7,028 nt of DNA from an uncultured Collinsella sp. Its GTDB lineage: Bacteria; Actinomycetota; Coriobacteriia; Coriobacteriales; Coriobacteriaceae. A program made the position numbers and the translations under genes. The notes beneath the pieces were generated by a model. The model did not search any database. It saw nothing but the letters and a program-made list of their open reading frames with translations, and had not been told where the DNA came from. Positions 5,414 to 7,028 of this stretch are shown one piece after another. Position 1 is the first letter of the stretch. Each line of letters begins with the position of its first letter. Location of the stretch: positions 1-7,028 of the forward strand of contig CABUKY010000096.1 of NCBI GenBank assembly GCA_902492185.1, in the 5' to 3' direction.

Positions 5414-5427
5414 GGTAAACCTTTACC
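5414..5427. promoter_or_regulatory. Palindromic operator candidate upstream of nifJ
   Basis: GGTAAA-CC-TTTACC is an inverted repeat with 6-base arms, located 40 bases upstream of the candidate nifJ -10 box (5467-5472). It falls in the 35-bp tract after the FHA gene, outside any coding region. The size and position suit a dimeric regulator. It does not match the Rex consensus I know for redox control of fermentation genes. Confidence 0.35.
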
Positions 5428-5457
5428 GCCCGCCTATATTTGTCGAAATTACACTTA

Positions 5458-5472
5458 ACGGCGGGGTACAAT
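5458..5472 (+). promoter_or_regulatory. Candidate promoter (-10 box) for nifJ
   Basis: ACGGCGGGGTACAAT ends in TACAAT, five of six to the -10 consensus. It repeats, with one change, the 15-mer at the minus-strand promoter (209-223). No convincing -35 hexamer is present at standard spacing; a TTGTCG at 5440-5445 is 21 bases away, too far. Transcription would start near 5479, leaving a leader of about 275 bases. Confidence 0.5.
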
Positions 5473-5753
5473 AAACCCGCATGCGGATTTCCGTTGCGGG
5501 CGCTTCCCATCGCCGGGGCGTGCCCGGGAGCATCCGGCATGCGGCCTTTGCGGCGCTCGGTCATGTGCAAGACGGGCGGTCGGGTCTGTGGGGCGCACCA
5601 GCTGTCCCTCGCCTCGGCATGTCTTCTCTCCACGCCACGTACCTGCTGCTGAGCCTGCCTGCCAGATGATTGGAAGCAACAGCGTAAATCCCATCACGCC
5701 AACATCCCGGCGATCGCCGGGGCCTGTATACCTATATGAGAGGAGAGGGGTAT
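5473..5753 (+). other. Long GC-rich structured leader of nifJ
   Basis: No gene is supported here. Starting near the predicted transcript end, CCCGCA (5476-5481) pairs with TGCGGG (5495-5500), with an inner CGG/CCG pairing, making a strong 5' hairpin. CCGGG (5513-5517) pairs with CCCGG (5523-5527), and a palindrome follows at 5706-5721. I saw no match to TPP, T-box, glycine or cobalamin riboswitch cores and no tRNA or SRP RNA core. A 62-codon frame from ATG 5481 lacks a ribosome site and shows no coding bias, so I leave it out; a leaderless transcript from this promoter could in principle read it. Confidence 0.45.
5706..5721. repeat. 16-bp perfect palindrome in the nifJ leader
   Basis: CCCGGCGATCGCCGGG is perfectly self-complementary: in RNA, a 6-bp GC stem with a GATC loop. 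It ends 32 bases before the nifJ start codon. There is no T-run after it, so it is not a terminator. It may be a leader RNA element or a DNA operator. Confidence 0.55.

Positions 5754-5754
<1 letters not shown>
5727..5754 (+). promoter_or_regulatory. Hairpin enclosing the nifJ ribosome binding site
   Basis: TATACC (5727-5732) is complementary to GGTATA (5749-5754), and G-U pairs can extend the stem on both sides into the ATG. The loop (5733-5748) carries the Shine-Dalgarno AGGAG (5741-5745), 8 bases before the start codon. The start codon would be partly buried in the stem, so the pairing could tune translation. Confidence 0.4.

Positions 5755-7028
<1,274 letters not shown>

Noticed and set aside
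5481..5669. 62-codon ORF in the nifJ leader with ATG almost at the predicted transcript start
   Set aside because: There is no ribosome site, no coding-type third-position bias and no recognisable protein. A leaderless peptide cannot be excluded but is not supported.

Overview
The window looks like chromosomal DNA from a high-GC anaerobic actinobacterium, most likely the class Coriobacteriia (a Collinsella-like genome). This is an inference from three things: GC- and C-ending codon use, a NifJ-type pyruvate:ferredoxin oxidoreductase typical of anaerobes, and the gene style. No marker in the window fixes the species.

Layout. Bases 1-174 hold the start of a minus-strand membrane-protein gene, with its own Shine-Dalgarno sequence and -10 box. 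A divergent intergenic region of about 340 bases follows. The housekeeping pair ybaB (nucleoid-associated protein) and recR (recombination mediator) comes next, 13 bases apart. Bases 1446-1690 are a regulatory-looking spacer with two matched palindromes and a terminator-like hairpin set against the next ribosome binding site. Bases 1691-5379 are a compact signalling operon of four reading frames. It encodes a single-pass membrane-anchored protein with a Ser/Gly linker and an unrecognised C-terminal domain, a Hanks-type Ser/Thr kinase with C-terminal membrane helices, a short two-helix membrane ORF, and an FHA-domain protein. After a spacer of about 375 bases with a likely promoter and a GC-rich leader, the 5' third of nifJ runs from 5754 off the right edge.

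How the genes may work together. The kinase phosphorylates Ser/Thr and FHA domains read phosphothreonine, so the operon is plausibly a membrane-linked phospho-signalling module, with the anchored Ser/Gly-linker protein as a candidate extracytoplasmic sensor, partner or substrate. No cognate phosphatase or PASTA domain is visible. The most notable oddity is that the kinase gene and the short membrane ORF behind it lie in the same frame, separated only by one TAG and one Gly codon. A predicted membrane helix starts right at that TAG, which suggests one longer kinase gene split by an amber codon, or a stop/restart arrangement.

No tRNA, rRNA, CRISPR array, insertion sequence or phage gene was recognised.
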